A stretch of DNA of 64,000 bases, from NCBI GenBank assembly GCA_036346255.1, contig CM070623.1, positions 9,032,407 to 9,096,406 on the forward strand, given 5' to 3'. Source of the DNA: Ampelocalamus luodianensis (Eukaryota > Streptophyta > Magnoliopsida > Poales > Poaceae). Position numbers and translations under genes: made by a program. This document shows positions 36,850 through 49,330 of this stretch, in pieces; position 1 is the first letter of the stretch, and every line of letters begins with the position of its first letter. Under the pieces are notes generated by a model. The model searched no databases, was not told the origin of the DNA, and saw only the letters and a program-made list of their open reading frames with translations.

Positions 36850-37880
36850 GCGGTGGTGGTATAGGTATATACCCTTGCAGCCAAACCTGCGAAGATGAGA
36901 AGTTTTCGGTGCTGACCCTTACGCTAGTTGCATAGGTGGATGGATGTTATAGGCCGACGGTCTAAAATTGATGAGAGTCATATGCGGCAGATCGCGTGTC
37001 CCCAACATGTAGTTGGTAAATTACAATTCTTCAAAGTTCTGCTAGTCCATTTTAGGTGTGGATATGCAGTACAGAATGCTCAACTTTTAATTCCCATTTT
37101 CATGCAATAATCATCAAATGCTTTCAAAGTAAATTCTCCAGCGTTGTCCATTCAGGTGGACTTCATATGATGATCAGGGAAAATATTTCTAATTTAATTA
37201 TCTGCGAGATTGGCTTTGTAAAAGCATGGTTTTTCGTAGACAATAAACATACGTACGACCATTCCGAGAAAGCATTGATGAGCACTATAAAATACCTAAA
37301 TGACCTATACAAGGGCTGTATAGGACTGCAAATGTCTCCCTGGATACATTCCAGGAATGCAGGGACTTCATCCTTCGCTTTCAGGGCAAAAGGTCTAGTA
37401 ATTAATTTCCCGGTGACACATGCAGGGCACACAAAATCTTCCTGATTCAGAAAATTCTTTACATTCATATTATGTCCCTGTGAATTGTTAATTATATTTC
37501 TCATCATCGTGAGACCTAGACAACATAATCTATCATGCCAGAGATAGAAAAGTTCAGAGCTTCTAAATACGGTTTTCAGGGCAGTATAGACTGCAGGTGC
37601 CTTAATATTAGTGTAGTGTAGCCCAGTTTCATATGAAGGAAGATATTCTAATGCTATTTTTCACTTTCTTCATGCTTTGTAGTGAGCAGGTATTCTGTAC
37701 CATACTCTTCTTCAGTCTCTACATGGAAACTGTTAGCGCAAATATCCTTGAGAGTTCTAGTCGATTCTGGGTACAACAAGTCTTCTTCAATGACCAAAGT
37801 TGTGCCAATTGGGAGTATAATTATGGCCCTTCCTGATTCTATTATACAATTATCGCTGCCTGCGATTGTCATAAGACTAC
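36850..37880 (-). pseudogene. Copia pre-integrase and integrase, broken
   Basis: Minus-strand frames read CIIESGRAIIILPIGTTLVI, then MNVKNFLNQEDFVCPACVTG and KLITRPFAL (the Cys pair of the integrase zinc finger), then LECIQGDICSPIQPL with the first catalytic Asp and FIVLINAFSEWSYVCLLSTK. The usual core reads DVCGPI and the usual second block ends S RYTWVY, so the family is clear. The second catalytic Asp region has decayed. Confidence 0.88.
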
Positions 37881-38199
37881 TAGCATTCTTGCTGATTGAC
37901 TGAAAAAATTTCCATTTCTCTCAGGATGGTATTCGTTGTGCTGCTACATGCTAAGCACACTTCCTCCATAGGGCGCCACACGCGTTCTAATATAATGTAC
38001 TTTATTAATATGTAGCAGAAAGCAAGCAACACATAAATAAAATACTTCAGATATCAGAACATAACTTGCTATTATAAAGACTGGAAAAATAAGCCTTGCA
38101 GGACTCATAATAAGAATTTTAATGTTTTGCTCTCCTAGAGCTTGCAACCATTATTCAATAATTCAAAATTCTACTTCAATTACAAACTGCAAGTTTCTA

Positions 38200-39100
38200 T
38201 AAAAGATTTGAGTGCAATGCGTGCACTAGATCTAATAGACGAAGTATTCAGGAACTTCTGCCTCAATCGGCTTCATGCGCGATCTTCTCCTCTTGGGTAG
38301 CTACGGCTGCGGCCGCTGCGATGTCCAAAGGAGGGATGATGGGGGCTGCTACTGGGCTGTCCACATTCATAAGTGCAACTAATGGATGTGAATCCTCGGT
38401 GCCTGTAATGGCGAGGTGTGCCTCATGCTATCATTTGCCCTTTTTCTTAGACTGAAAAGCATCAATAACGTGCGATGAACTACTTTACCCTTCTTGCTCC
38501 TCTCATTCGTGAGAGGCTTCATCACCTTGTAGCTACTAGCAGTGGCTTCATGGCCAACATTGCTATTAGGTGGCTGCGAGATGTAGTTCTTTTTTAGAAC
38601 ATCATCTTGAGTTTTCGCAACTTGCATGATATCAATTAATTCGACATACTGCATGTAGCCGTCTTGACAGTAGTTGCGTGCGGATTGCACTGCATTCGGG
38701 TGAAAGGTAGAGAGAGCCAATCTTCTGCTCATCCGTGGTTACATTACCACAGAGTTGAAGACTAATACAAATTCTGGCCATGCTGGGTCAGTTCTTCGAA
38801 CTCCTGATTCGTGATGTCAGTCATTTTCATATTCATGCAAAATTCATAAGATTACTGCTAGTAATCTGCATAAAATGGTTGTAAAATTCTCATAATGCTC
38901 TTCGAACTCCCGGTTTGTGATCCCGTATTTTTCTATGCATTTACATGATTTACTGCTATTTTCAGTGATTAAAAGCAATATAAACAATCACATATAATCA
39001 AAACAGTAAATACAATAAATAAAGTGCATAGAAATAACAATAACAAGAATAAACATGCTTCAAATGCTCAAAATGATTCAAAAATTGAGTTCCCGAGACC
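38200..39100 (-). pseudogene. Copia gag region, decayed
   Basis: The frame at 38732-38379 reads RNYCQDGYMQYVELIDIMQV, AKTQDDVLKKNYISQPPNSN and a Lys-rich tail. Its position upstream of integrase on the minus strand fits gag or the gag-protease junction. No zinc knuckle seen. Confidence 0.5.
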
Positions 39101-39259
39101 CTTTTCTGTTGGAAAATAAATTTTCGACGAACTCTTCAATTTCCCGGGGTTAATATGCGAATTTTCAGTTCTGAGAAAATATTCACGTAATTTTCAAAGA
39201 GCCTGAGGGCCTTCTTGCAAAAATTCCTTATTCGCGAAAAATCCCCATAATTTTCAGAA

Positions 39260-40182
39260 TCCAGAAGGACCTTTTTGCAAAATAGGGTTTTTTTTCTTTT
39301 CCCATTTTCTTTTCTTGCTTTCCACCCGCACGGGCCCTTTTCATTTGGGCCATTCCTCTTGTTTTTTTTTCTAGAAAACAAGTATGGCCGGCCTTTCCTT
39401 TTGGGCCTTTTTTTTCTTTGGAGAAACTTGTATGGCCTACGAATCCTTTCGCCCATGCGATAGAGCAAAAAGAAGGGGCTCCCATAGGGTTTTCCCTACC
39501 CGTACATTCATGTGGCGCGCTCCTCCATGGGAGCCTCACGAGGAGGTGGCGGCGATGGGGTGCTTGCGAGGAGGCGCGGCGCTTGGGCGGTGCGTTGGCG
39601 CGACGCAGCAGCGGCGCGGGCGGCATGCTACGCGCGCGCGCGGGTTCCAGCGGTGCGAGGCCGACGCGGACGACACCACTACAGCGGCGGCGATCCGGCG
39701 GCGGCGGCACACGCCACGAAGCGGCGACGGCGGCGAGCGCGCGCGCGCGCGGTGACGGCCGGGTGCGAGCCGAGCCGCGGCGCTGGTGCCTCCGCCCATG
39801 CTAGGAGGCGGCCGGGTTGGCGGCGCGCGTCTTTGGGCGTGCCGGAGGCGGCGCGCGCGCCTCCTCCCCTTTTTGTTTCTTTATTTCTTTCGATGGCGCA
39901 GCGTCGCCGCCGGCGGCGCGCAACCGCGCGCGCACGGCTTCAAAGCGCGGGTCGGCGCCGCCACGGGTGGCAAGGTGGTTCCAGCGACGCCGCTCGGCGC
40001 GCGCCGCCACGGCAAGAAGGATTCGCGCGCGCGCCCGGCGCAGCCGGCACCGTCGGGTGTAGCCGTGCGTGGTTCTTTCGGACTCGCTGCCGTTTTTTTT
40101 CTTCGAGTTTACTGTTCATTCATATGTATGCGATGCAATACGATGTAACATAGTACAAATATCATCGGAGCTGTATCGGCGG
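39260..40182. other. GC-rich copia leader segment
   Basis: Contains runs of GCGCGC and long open frames on both strands caused by GC bias. It lies between gag and the nested solo LTR. The leader continues at 44992-45382. I find no protein family in it. Confidence 0.45.
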
Positions 40183-43100
40183 TGTCACAGCCCCAACAAA
40201 TTAAATTGGATTAATATGTATTTCACTAACCTGCATTATCAAATTCAAATCATTTCATAATATATTGTACTTGGAAAATCTAATTTGAGGTAAACATACA
40301 CATCAAAATTCAATTTTTAATTCAGATTAGTGATAAAAAGTTGTGATCATCATCTGAAATCTATTTATTTAAATACTACACTAATTATCATGAATTAATA
40401 TAATTTTTCCAAAATTTTTGGGACTAGTTGAACCTCATTAAAATTCAAACAACATTTGTAGACACACAACATGTTTGAATTTAAAAATCACAAACTATAT
40501 TATGAACAGTAGGGTTTTATAATTTTTATGGGAACTATATACTCCCAGGAACCCCCACAAATTATTTCATGATTTTAGGAATTTTATTTCTATTTTTAAG
40601 CCCTTGGTCAAAGTGGTGAAAACATTTAAATTCTCACCAAACTCGATCAACCCGCTATTATTCCTCGCTCGAGTCCGACTCGCGAGCCGACTCGGCCCAA
40701 CCGCCTAATTGCACCACGGCATTGCAACCCTTGGATCTTAGATCGACGCCCGCATCTTGCCACCGCTTGGGTAGTTTAAAACGACACCACTAATCTCGTC
40801 CCGTCCGATCGCCATCCAACGATCCCGATGAACATCGTGTCACGCCACCTTGTGCCGACCGCCCGACCCACCGGTCGGGGCTTTCGCCCACCTCGCGCAG
40901 GCGCGCCGGATGCCGCAGCCACGCGCCGCGCCGCTGCTCCGGCCGTTGGCGAGCCGTTACTCCGCTAGCCACCGCCACATGCAACCACTCCGAGCCACCT
41001 CCTCTTCACGCCGCCTCCATCCCCGCCAACGCACGAGCATAATACCCTCGAAGCCCCTCCTTTTCCCTCACTCTTCCTCTCGGCGGCTGAGGAAGGGGAA
41101 GCTCTCCCGTGCTCCTCGCCGGTGTAAGCTTCCTCCGCTTGGTTCCGGTCGTCCCTGTGATCGATGCCTTTCCCATTTTTGCTAATCTCAGTTCTTGTCT
41201 TTGCTTGTAGCCTCTGGTTCACTTTCATGCTCTAGCTCACGTCAAGAGCACGCTCCCGAGAGCACCACCTCGTCATCTTCGTCTCCGGTGAGGTACTCGA
41301 ACTTTCTTTCGCACACATCGGGCCTTACAAAGATGGTTATGAAAACCCTCAAACAATTTCATGAATGCATGACAGTGTTGTTGAATTGAAATTTGCCCCT
41401 TTCGGCCGAAGCTCAAACTTTTCATCTCCCACCTTGTTTTGGTAAGCTTTTCTTCAATTCCTTAGGTCCTCTTCATCTCCAAGGTATCCTTGAGTCGCCT
41501 TGACCATTCTTTGACCTTAGGATTGCTCCAGTCATCTCCTCCACGTGAAGCGTGTGCCGCTACTTTCTTCTCCAACACGCAGGTTTTCCTGGTCAACTCC
41601 AACCTTCTCCGAGCACCCTCCGAGCTCGGGTAGAATCCTACTAGTCCCTAGGAGCATAAGCATGTGTTCAATTGCTCGAGCACTTTCAAATCACCATAGC
41701 TACTTTTGCCGTATTCGATCGCCGCTCAACTCCGCTAGTCTTGCTCGGGTCGATCACTCGCCGAGATTACTTCCGATAGAAGCGCTTTGCTATTCTACAT
41801 CTTTACTCGCCTTGGTCGGGCGCCGCGTGGCGAAATCGCCGGCGAGTCGCCATGAAGCGTCTTGGACAACCGTTGTCGTGACTGACAATGACTATAGCAA
41901 ATGATTACGAAGTTAATGGCAATCATTAGTAATTAAACGTTGTCTTAAACCTCCTAACTCGGCCGCTACTTGCGGCCCCACCTGAAAACAACACGCTTAG
42001 TAAAACGTTGGAGCCACCGACGTGTGGGCCCAAAATTTAAACACGTGCGATGTATTGGCGCCATTCCTTACACTTGATCGCTGTGGACCGTCCGACGCGC
42101 ATCGACGGTCCAGTTGGTGGCTTTTCGAATTCGACACGCTACGATCATGGGCCGTCGGATCCGAATCTACGATCCGATTCGTTGAGACATTCGCATCGCC
42201 CTATTGCACTTCGATCGTGGACCATTGGATCTTGATCCAACGGCCGCGATCCTAGCTCCGAAGTTGCGCGTGTGTGCGCCTCGCGTGGTCACGACGAGCA
42301 GTTCGCTGGTCCGCTGGATCGCGGCTAGCGCTGCACTCGGTGAGAAAAGTTGCAAATGTCTGTAAAATCCGAAAACCCTTTTCTTACACACTGAAAAATA
42401 TGTATAACTTCTAAAATGCATAACTATTTCATCTTAACTCCTAATCACATGAAACCACTTCTGGAAATTTACATTCTTAATGGACTTCCTATCAAAATTA
42501 GTTTCATACATGTCTCTGTAGCAGAGGGCTTTAATTGGAAATTTATTCATTAGAATCATTATATTTACAATAGGAAAATGGACTCAAATCTTTAAAATGC
42601 ATAAGTAATTATTGAAACTCCAAAAACAGTGAGACCACTTTGATAATTTTCATTTTCAGTAAACTTAGTTCTAAAAATGGTCTCCACCTTACCTCTGTCA
42701 CAGAAATTATTTTGGGAGAATATACTCCTTAACTCCATTATTTTTATATTATAAAAGGCTGATAACTTTGAAAATCGATAACAAAATCATGAAAACTCCA
42801 AATGGGACAAACTCAACTATTCTGAACTTGTGTTAATATTACCTATTTACCTATGTAATCCTTTACCCGCCACTGTTCTACAAAATTTCACTTCATAATT
42901 AAATTACATAATGAGGGCTTATTGAAATCAAATTGCACCATTATAACTTTCACATGCTAAATCAAAATGAAATAATTCTTTCACCAAAAATCCTTTAAAA
43001 TCATGACCTAACTACTGTAGAAAAATCATGCATTTTTGAGCATTTTGGTTTTGAGTTGTTTTCTGTGATTTATTTGATGTTATAATTATATAGATCCCAG

Positions 43101-44986
43101 CATATTGACATCGACACTTACGCTACCGAGAGTGAGCAGCTACTATACCAGCAAGGCAAGCATCATTTGAACTTTCTTTTGCATCATATTTGATCCCGCT
43201 TTGGTTAAGTTAGTGCAATGATAATTGCTTGCATGCTATTTTGATTATGTCAATATTTTTTGATGTAGTTTAGTTATGTCCTATGCTTGAGGTTAATCTT
43301 GAATTATGCCAACTCCTATATGCTTAAGATAGGATGTGTGAATTATGGGTGATAGAATTGCTTAGCCATGCAAGTCTAGACACGGTAGTTCGATCGTCGG
43401 GAATAACCCGATGGTTTTGGGATACACACAACTCTTACTTTATGTTTTTACTTCAGATCTTTGTAACTGTTTTATGAGTAAAATTTTGTCATTTTAAATG
43501 AGATTTGGTCCGGACAAGTGTTGGTTAGTGATGGTGCTTTGTGCACGAGCATTGGGTAAGTGGAAGGACTTGTCCGACAATTGAGGACCGAACTTTGGGT
43601 ACCTCATCGCTTCAAGCAACACTCGTGCTGCCACACGCGGGTTGGGAGCCGTATGGTTAAGTAGGGGGAGGGTTTTATTGTGTTAAGTCCTTGGTGGTGT
43701 AAGGGGCATAGCGACCGTGAAATCCTATGTTCTTTGAGGAGCCGATGTAATCCTTTATAGTGTGCAAGGGAGCACCAATTCTTTTGTTTTGATTGCATCG
43801 GTATTTCCAATATAACTTGTGAGCCCCCTAGCAAGTGCTATCCGACGCTTGTACTAGGCAAGGAACCATCTCACAAGGGGGACTTAGCTCAATAGGGCTT
43901 TCTTCTTTGAAAATGATCAGATCTTGATTTACCCACGGCATACCATAGGAAGTGTGCTATTTCGAGGCCACCGGAGGCTTACGGGCTAATCAAGTCGTGT
44001 GGGTAAAGTAGTACACCCTGCAGGTATTAATCTATTTGAATAGCCGTGTCCACGGTTATGGACAACCGCTGAAATTTGTGGTCGCCTATTGTTAGACTTT
44101 TAATTAAAATTGTGGTTAAACTTGGGATTCGTCATGAACGGGTTGTTCATGTGTTTAGTATACCAAAGTGGGCTGCCGCTTGGTCTTTGTATGATTCAAT
44201 TGTTTATTATCAAATGCTTACTACATGTTTTACTTCTACTTCAAATCTGATTTTAAATGGGCACATGAAAACTAGTATGTGTAGGATGTTAATTGTTGCG
44301 TCTTTTTCGCAAAACTAAACCAATATGAGCCATCCTTTGAATGACCCTTATGCATAACTATTTTTATTTGTGTAAGACTTGCGAGTACACTTGTACTCAG
44401 CCAGATGCTTGCTGGCCTTTTCAGGTGAGGAAGGTTATGATTATGACGATCTCGCTAGTGTTGACTTGGGTGACACTAATGAGTAGTGTGCTGCCATTTA
44501 ACCCCCAGTCGGTTGCCGATGGGTGATGGGCATACCACTGCTGGTCTTTTGCTTTATCTATTTAATTCCGCTGCTACTTGATACTCTACTTTAAATTTGG
44601 CCGGTCGGCCGTTTGTAATAAGCTGTAGACCTTAACTATTATGCAGTATGTCTTTTATCTCTTGTTGTATGCGTTGTATGGATGTAATCAACGTTGAGTA
44701 AGGGTATGAGTATATTGGTCATTGATCTTGGGAGCCAATATATGTCATACTCGTTGTTGATGAATTCCCATTTAACTCACCAAGGATAGTGCTTCGAATC
44801 GAGGGAGAATCGACAATCATGTAACGCCGCAAGGGAGCAGCGCATGATCGTTGAGGCTCCGTGATTTGGCTAAGCCTCTCACTTGGATAGAGTTAAATTG
44901 GAATTCATTTACCGGAGACCCGTAATTATGTCCCTAAGACCTTGTCTAATCTCGGTCTTATGGAGATAATTACCGGGGTCCCCACA
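40183..44986 (+). mobile_element. Solo LTR of a long-LTR gypsy element, plus orientation (4.8 kb)
   Basis: Starts TGTCACAGCCCC and ends GGGGTCCCCACA, flanked by perfect 5-bp duplications GGCGG at 40178-40182 and 44987-44991. Internal blocks such as GGCCGGTCGGCCG and GCGAGTACACTTGTACTC match, in reverse orientation, blocks of the solo LTR at 9065-14169, so it is the same lineage but a diverged family. No internal domain is attached. It interrupts the copia element and is therefore younger than it. Confidence 0.92.
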
Positions 44987-45365
44987 GGCGGCGCGTGCAG
45001 GCGCGGTGGCTGCGTGCTAGCGGTGTGACTCTGTCGTTGCCTCCGTGGCGATGCGTGATGGTGGACTATGCCGACCGGTAACGTATCGCGGAGGTAGTGA
45101 CAGCCGCTTGCAAGCGGTGCTGTGCACATGGTGCCTTTCATGCGATTGCATATACTACCTACGGTACAATCATCATCTACTCTTTCATACAATCCACCGA
45201 TCGGCTTGGCCGGCGACTTCAAGTCGGCTCGCGGTAGATTAGAGCGATTTGCACCGTAGGAAACCAATCTAGAAAGCAACAATTGCATAATTGAAAGCGA
45301 TCTAGAAAACGATTCAATCTACGAGTGTCGTTCAACGACGGTTACCTTTTCGATGCGAGGAGAGT

Positions 45366-45382
45366 CGATCGTGCTGATAACG
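45366..45382 (-). other. Probable copia primer-binding site
   Basis: Inside the right LTR the minus strand reads CGTTATCAGCACGATCG directly after the LTR end. The position is right for a PBS, but the tRNA was not identified. Confidence 0.5.
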
Positions 45383-45652
45383 TGTTGAGGAACCGTCGCT
45401 GGCGAGTCTAGTCCGATCGATAACCTCGTAGACAAACTCGAATCGTAAGAACAATGCATGAACACAAGAACAGAATAAGAGATACAACACAGAGATGTAG
45501 GGGGACTTCTTGTTTCTCTTTATTCATTCATCCATCGATGAATCCTTTACAATGAATAGCACCCCCTATTTATAGGCTACGACCCTGCTAGGGTTTGGGA
45601 TGAGGAGCCCACCTTGGGCCAGGTCTGCCGGCCTGGGCCCGGTTTCTTAACA
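45383..45652 (-). repeat. 5' LTR of the copia element
   Basis: 270 bp, partner of 33855-34119, differing by about seven substitutions and a few small indels. The leader sequence lies to its left, as expected on the minus strand. Confidence 0.9.
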
Positions 45653-47277
45653 TAAATTAGTAATTAGGGAAAGGGTAGATAAATAAAATCTAAGTGAGGA
45701 TTAGTGGTAGTAAATTTATCAGAAGAATTAAACGCTAGTAATAGTTTGAGTCGGCTAGGTTGGACCGAATAAATTGGTGAACCGTGGGAAATTAAATAAC
45801 AGTAGACCAACTGGTATATAATAAAAGCGGGATAAAAATGTAAACTTAATATGGAACTTTATAAATAAATTAATCGCCATTAAAACTCACCAAATTAAAC
45901 AAATAATCTGAGGCATTATAAAATAATTTAAGCAAGATAAAATGATTAAATTAAGCATCACTGAAGTAAACTCAATTAGGCATTTATTTGCACGTGTAGA
46001 AGTTAATGGACCTAGTTGCATGCGGGTACGGGTAGTATTTTATTTTTGTGCGATAAAACACAAGTATACACAACCTCAATCCTAGAGCTAGTAGGCTGTA
46101 GAGAAACCGTAGTTGGAGGGTGCTAACTTAACGGAGGATCTGAAAAATGTTATTAAATTAAAATTCTCTAACAAAAGAAAATCCACTAATTTATGTACGC
46201 ATAATATCATCCAAAAGTAACTAAGTATTTATTTATGTATTATTCGCGTCTGTCGTATAAATTGCAGAAATCGATCCAACGTAGACCGGAGTAGCTGATC
46301 CGAAATTCTTTGACGCTGACCTTTTCTACGACTGAAGGCAAGCTTATCTCTTGAACATCAATATAGTTATATTAAATATAAAAGTTACATTCTGTATTGA
46401 TATACATATTTGCATGAAAACTATGTCTCAAAATCAAATCGGATAAATGAAAGAAGAAAAAGATGAGAAATGAGAAAAGAGAACTATTATGGCTGGTAAA
46501 GGGGGCCTGTAGTAGGAAAGAAATGAGGGAAGAGGTGGAACCCTTTACATATGGTTAATATATAAGGACCAACAAAACTCTCACCCGGATCAGGGACCGT
46601 AATTTAAGTGCCAACTATTTTTTCGTTTCGGCGGGTAGAAAATGCTCCCTTGTTACGTAATTATGCTCAACACATCGGGTAAGTAATATATGTGAGGATG
46701 ATGAAGAGGCGCTATAGCGCTAGGTGGAGTGTTGGGCGCGGGTCAGACCGGCCCAACCAACATTATTTTCAAAAAGAGAGATGATCTAAAACATGTGATA
46801 ACGAACAGAGATGAGTCATCTAGTGTATTTTTGCTATTAATGCTTGTTGAGTACATTAGTACTCAACCTTACTATTATTCTCCTTTGTTAGATCCTAGTC
46901 CGGCCGGAACTATCCCGAGTGGGACAAAGGACACGCAAGTGCCGACGAGATCGTAGGAGACGAGGGCACTCTCTACAAGGAGCAGGGTGAGGTGGACACT
47001 CTCTTCGGTGCATGGGACAAGTAGACGACCAGAGGAGCAAGGCAAGCAAATGAGGGGATTTAGTCCCATTTTGCAATTGTAAATTATTACTTGTATCAAA
47101 GACCATAGCATTGCATGGCTAAATGCTGTAACAAAGTGCAATTTCTATTTTATTTTTCTACTGCACTAACTTTGGTAAGACTTACTATTCATCATAACGA
47201 TGTCCTACCGGACAGACAAATAGTAATCTGTATGACTAAGTGTGACTACCCCCAGGGGTAATGACACGGGGTGCCAC
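45653..47277. other. Older LTR-like repeat, right part; no gene supported
   Basis: AT-rich, then GC-mixed. It contains GAGTACATTAGTACTCAACC, similar in style to a block in the gypsy LTRs, and ends GGGGTGCCACA at 47277, so it is probably the right end of an old plus-orientation gypsy LTR broken by later insertions. It contains the palindrome GGCGCTATAGCGCT near 46708. Confidence 0.4.
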
Positions 47278-47280
47278 AGC

Positions 47281-47450
47281 AAGTTCATGGAGCTAAGTGG
47301 CACAACCTCGCAAGTTTAAGGGGTTAAGAAAGTAAAATGCATATTCATGGAGCTAAGTGGCACAACCTCACAAGTTCAGGAGGGCTGCGAAAGTAAAATA
47401 CAAGTTTAGCAAGCTAAGTAGCACAACCTCGCAAGTTTAAGGACCTACAG
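47281..47450. repeat. Tandem repeat, three units of about 60 bp
   Basis: Each unit contains AAGTTCATGGAGCTAAGTGG followed by CACAACCTCGCAAGTTTAAGG or a close variant. Units start near 47281, 47343 and 47403; the last is shorter. Confidence 0.88.
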
Positions 47451-47464
47451 TGTAATTTTCTCTT

Positions 47465-48890
47465 CTTTTTTTTTTGAGAAACTTCCCAACCAATCATTCA
47501 TCATATGCTTTTGAATTGTACGCTAGTGTAGCCTACTTGTATCCTATTAGTGGTATCAGAGCCATCTTTTGTATTACTTGATCTAGATTGGTTGCATATT
47601 GTTGATTTGTGGTAGTAGTAGATTGGATCTATTACTGATCTAGTATGGTAACCTAGACCAGTTCATATGGATGAATTGATTTAGGCACTGATTGATAAGA
47701 TCAATTGGCTTCAGTGATAGTAGATGGGTTCACGAGAGGTATGAGTTGATGGCACCATATGATTAGTTGCGCTTGTTTATGGCTGCATTGCATAATACCT
47801 CTACAGGTCAGAATTTCGCCATCAGGGTAAACTGTGATGCGCTGTCGTATGGAGCCAACAGATAAGGTTTTGTGGGTTGCTATTCTCTCTGGAAACCTCA
47901 AGAGCAGATCATTGTGATTGGTTCGGAATTGACTTAATGTGATTAATCCAATGGATTTTCAAGGCTCGATTTCATGAATTAGATTCGTGTCCCGAATTTG
48001 TTTGCCAAGGGCGTTGCCCTTAGACCAGCAAGGGGCTCTGCCCATTCGAACCCCGCCCACAAACAAGCTAGCAAGATTGCCGTGCTAGGTAATCATTGAC
48101 GCGTTATATAGTATTATGTATTCATACCGCCCGATAGAATTGGATTCTATGCATAACGCCTTTTACATATATTGATGTGAATAGTATAACCCATTGCATA
48201 TGTGATGCTTGTATGATTTTTATTGCCTACGACTCATATGTAATTCATTACTAGCTTTTAAGAGTAAAAACTTAGTAGATAAATATGGATACCTCAAACA
48301 TGATGGCTCGGTGGACAGAAAGCATGATGATGGAGATTATCGTGTTAAGGGTCATGCTATCTCTCAGTTTAATGTGATTATATGTGAATGTTTATTTATG
48401 TTTCTATTATGCTATTGTTCATATTGTTTATCTTTAGATGTTTTGACATGATAGAACAGTATCCTTCAAGAAAAATTAAGTAAAACTTGATGTTTTTCTA
48501 ATTGCTACACCTATTATAGTTTTGATCGTGCATGGCCATGCCATAAGTGGTCGAAGAGTCGACCACATGAAGTTATCCATCACTAGATCGAGTAAATATT
48601 GAACAGTCCATAGATGACAAATAGCTCACCTAGAGTTCGTCCAGATATCGTGATGCAAAAGGAGAATATGTAGACACGTTGTTTAGTCCGACCAGATATG
48701 AACTAGTCGTATGGAGATACAGACTAGATGTGAGCTAACCGTACGTGATCACTAACAGATCGGTGAACTAGTTATAATGTGTTATGAATTGTTTATGACC
48801 AAATACGAACTGGTCGTAAGAAGTTACGAACTGGACGTGAGTGATAAGGACATGGTCGCAGTTCCCAACTTCCAAGTCAATCTACCAGGT
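47465..48890 (+). mobile_element. Remnant of a plus-strand LTR retrotransposon leader
   Basis: TGGTATCAGAGCCA at 47551-47564 is a perfect initiator-Met type primer-binding site, so the DNA to its left should be an LTR end. The downstream sequence has no long frame. 48,640-48,850 contains loosely repeated GAACTAGTCGTA-like words. No gag or pol domain recognised. Confidence 0.45.
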
Positions 48891-48904
48891 TCATTATTAA
48901 GAAT

Positions 48905-49330
48905 CACTTGAGCACACAGAGATTGTCAGATTGGAGATGCTGCAACTGATTTGCAGTATCACCCCAAAGCATCCTCCTGAACCTGATAAGAAGCTCCACC
49001 CCTCCTAAAAAACTCTGTACAGTCACATTCTTTGCGAAGTTAAATTATACAATTTGGGAAACTGCATTGCTAAGGATGAAATATTCATCCAACAATCCTC
49101 CCACAATCTTGTGTTTGCTCCATTACCCACTATCTTATCACAACAAGATTGGAAGATATGATTAACCTCCATGAGCCCACTCCAAAACTGAGAATCACCA
49201 TTTTTCTTTGTTGCCTGTGACAAAGTTTGATGACTCAGATATTTCCTTTTTAACAATGTCTGCCAAATTCCTTCACCATTCTCCAGTTGCCACAACCAAA
49301 TGGTTTGATTCATGGATATCAAATCCAAGA
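48905..49330 (-). pseudogene. LINE (non-LTR retrotransposon) C-terminal fragment
   Basis: The minus strand reads IWLWQLENGEGIWQTLLKRK, YLSHQTLSQ, GDSQFWSGLMEV and VGNGANTRLWEDCWM, the zf-RVT type C-terminal region of plant L1-like reverse transcriptase ORFs. Only about 100 residues remain in frame, with further similar text beyond a break. There is no RT catalytic domain and no poly(A) tail seen. Confidence 0.75.

Larger units (their letters stand above)
33855..45652 (-). mobile_element. Ty1/copia retrotransposon, minus strand, with nested solo LTR
   Basis: LTRs at 33855-34119 and 45383-45652 run TGTTGAGG...TTAACA and agree at roughly 96%. The flanking 5-mers GAAAT and TAAAT differ at one base. 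On the minus strand gag comes first, then pre-integrase and integrase, RT and RNase H, the Ty1/copia order. A 4.8-kb gypsy solo LTR (40183-44986) splits the leader. Without it the element is about 7.0 kb. Coding is broken by stops and frameshifts. Confidence 0.92.

Noticed and set aside
39384..40153. Long plus- and minus-strand frames in GC-rich sequence (up to 213 codons)
   Set aside because: Open in several frames at once because of GCG-rich composition, Arg/Ala-rich, inside a copia leader. No family.
47990..48070. GGGC...GCCC hairpin-like text followed by TTCGAACCCCG, considered as a tRNA
   Set aside because: No complete cloverleaf could be drawn and no acceptor stem pairing was found.
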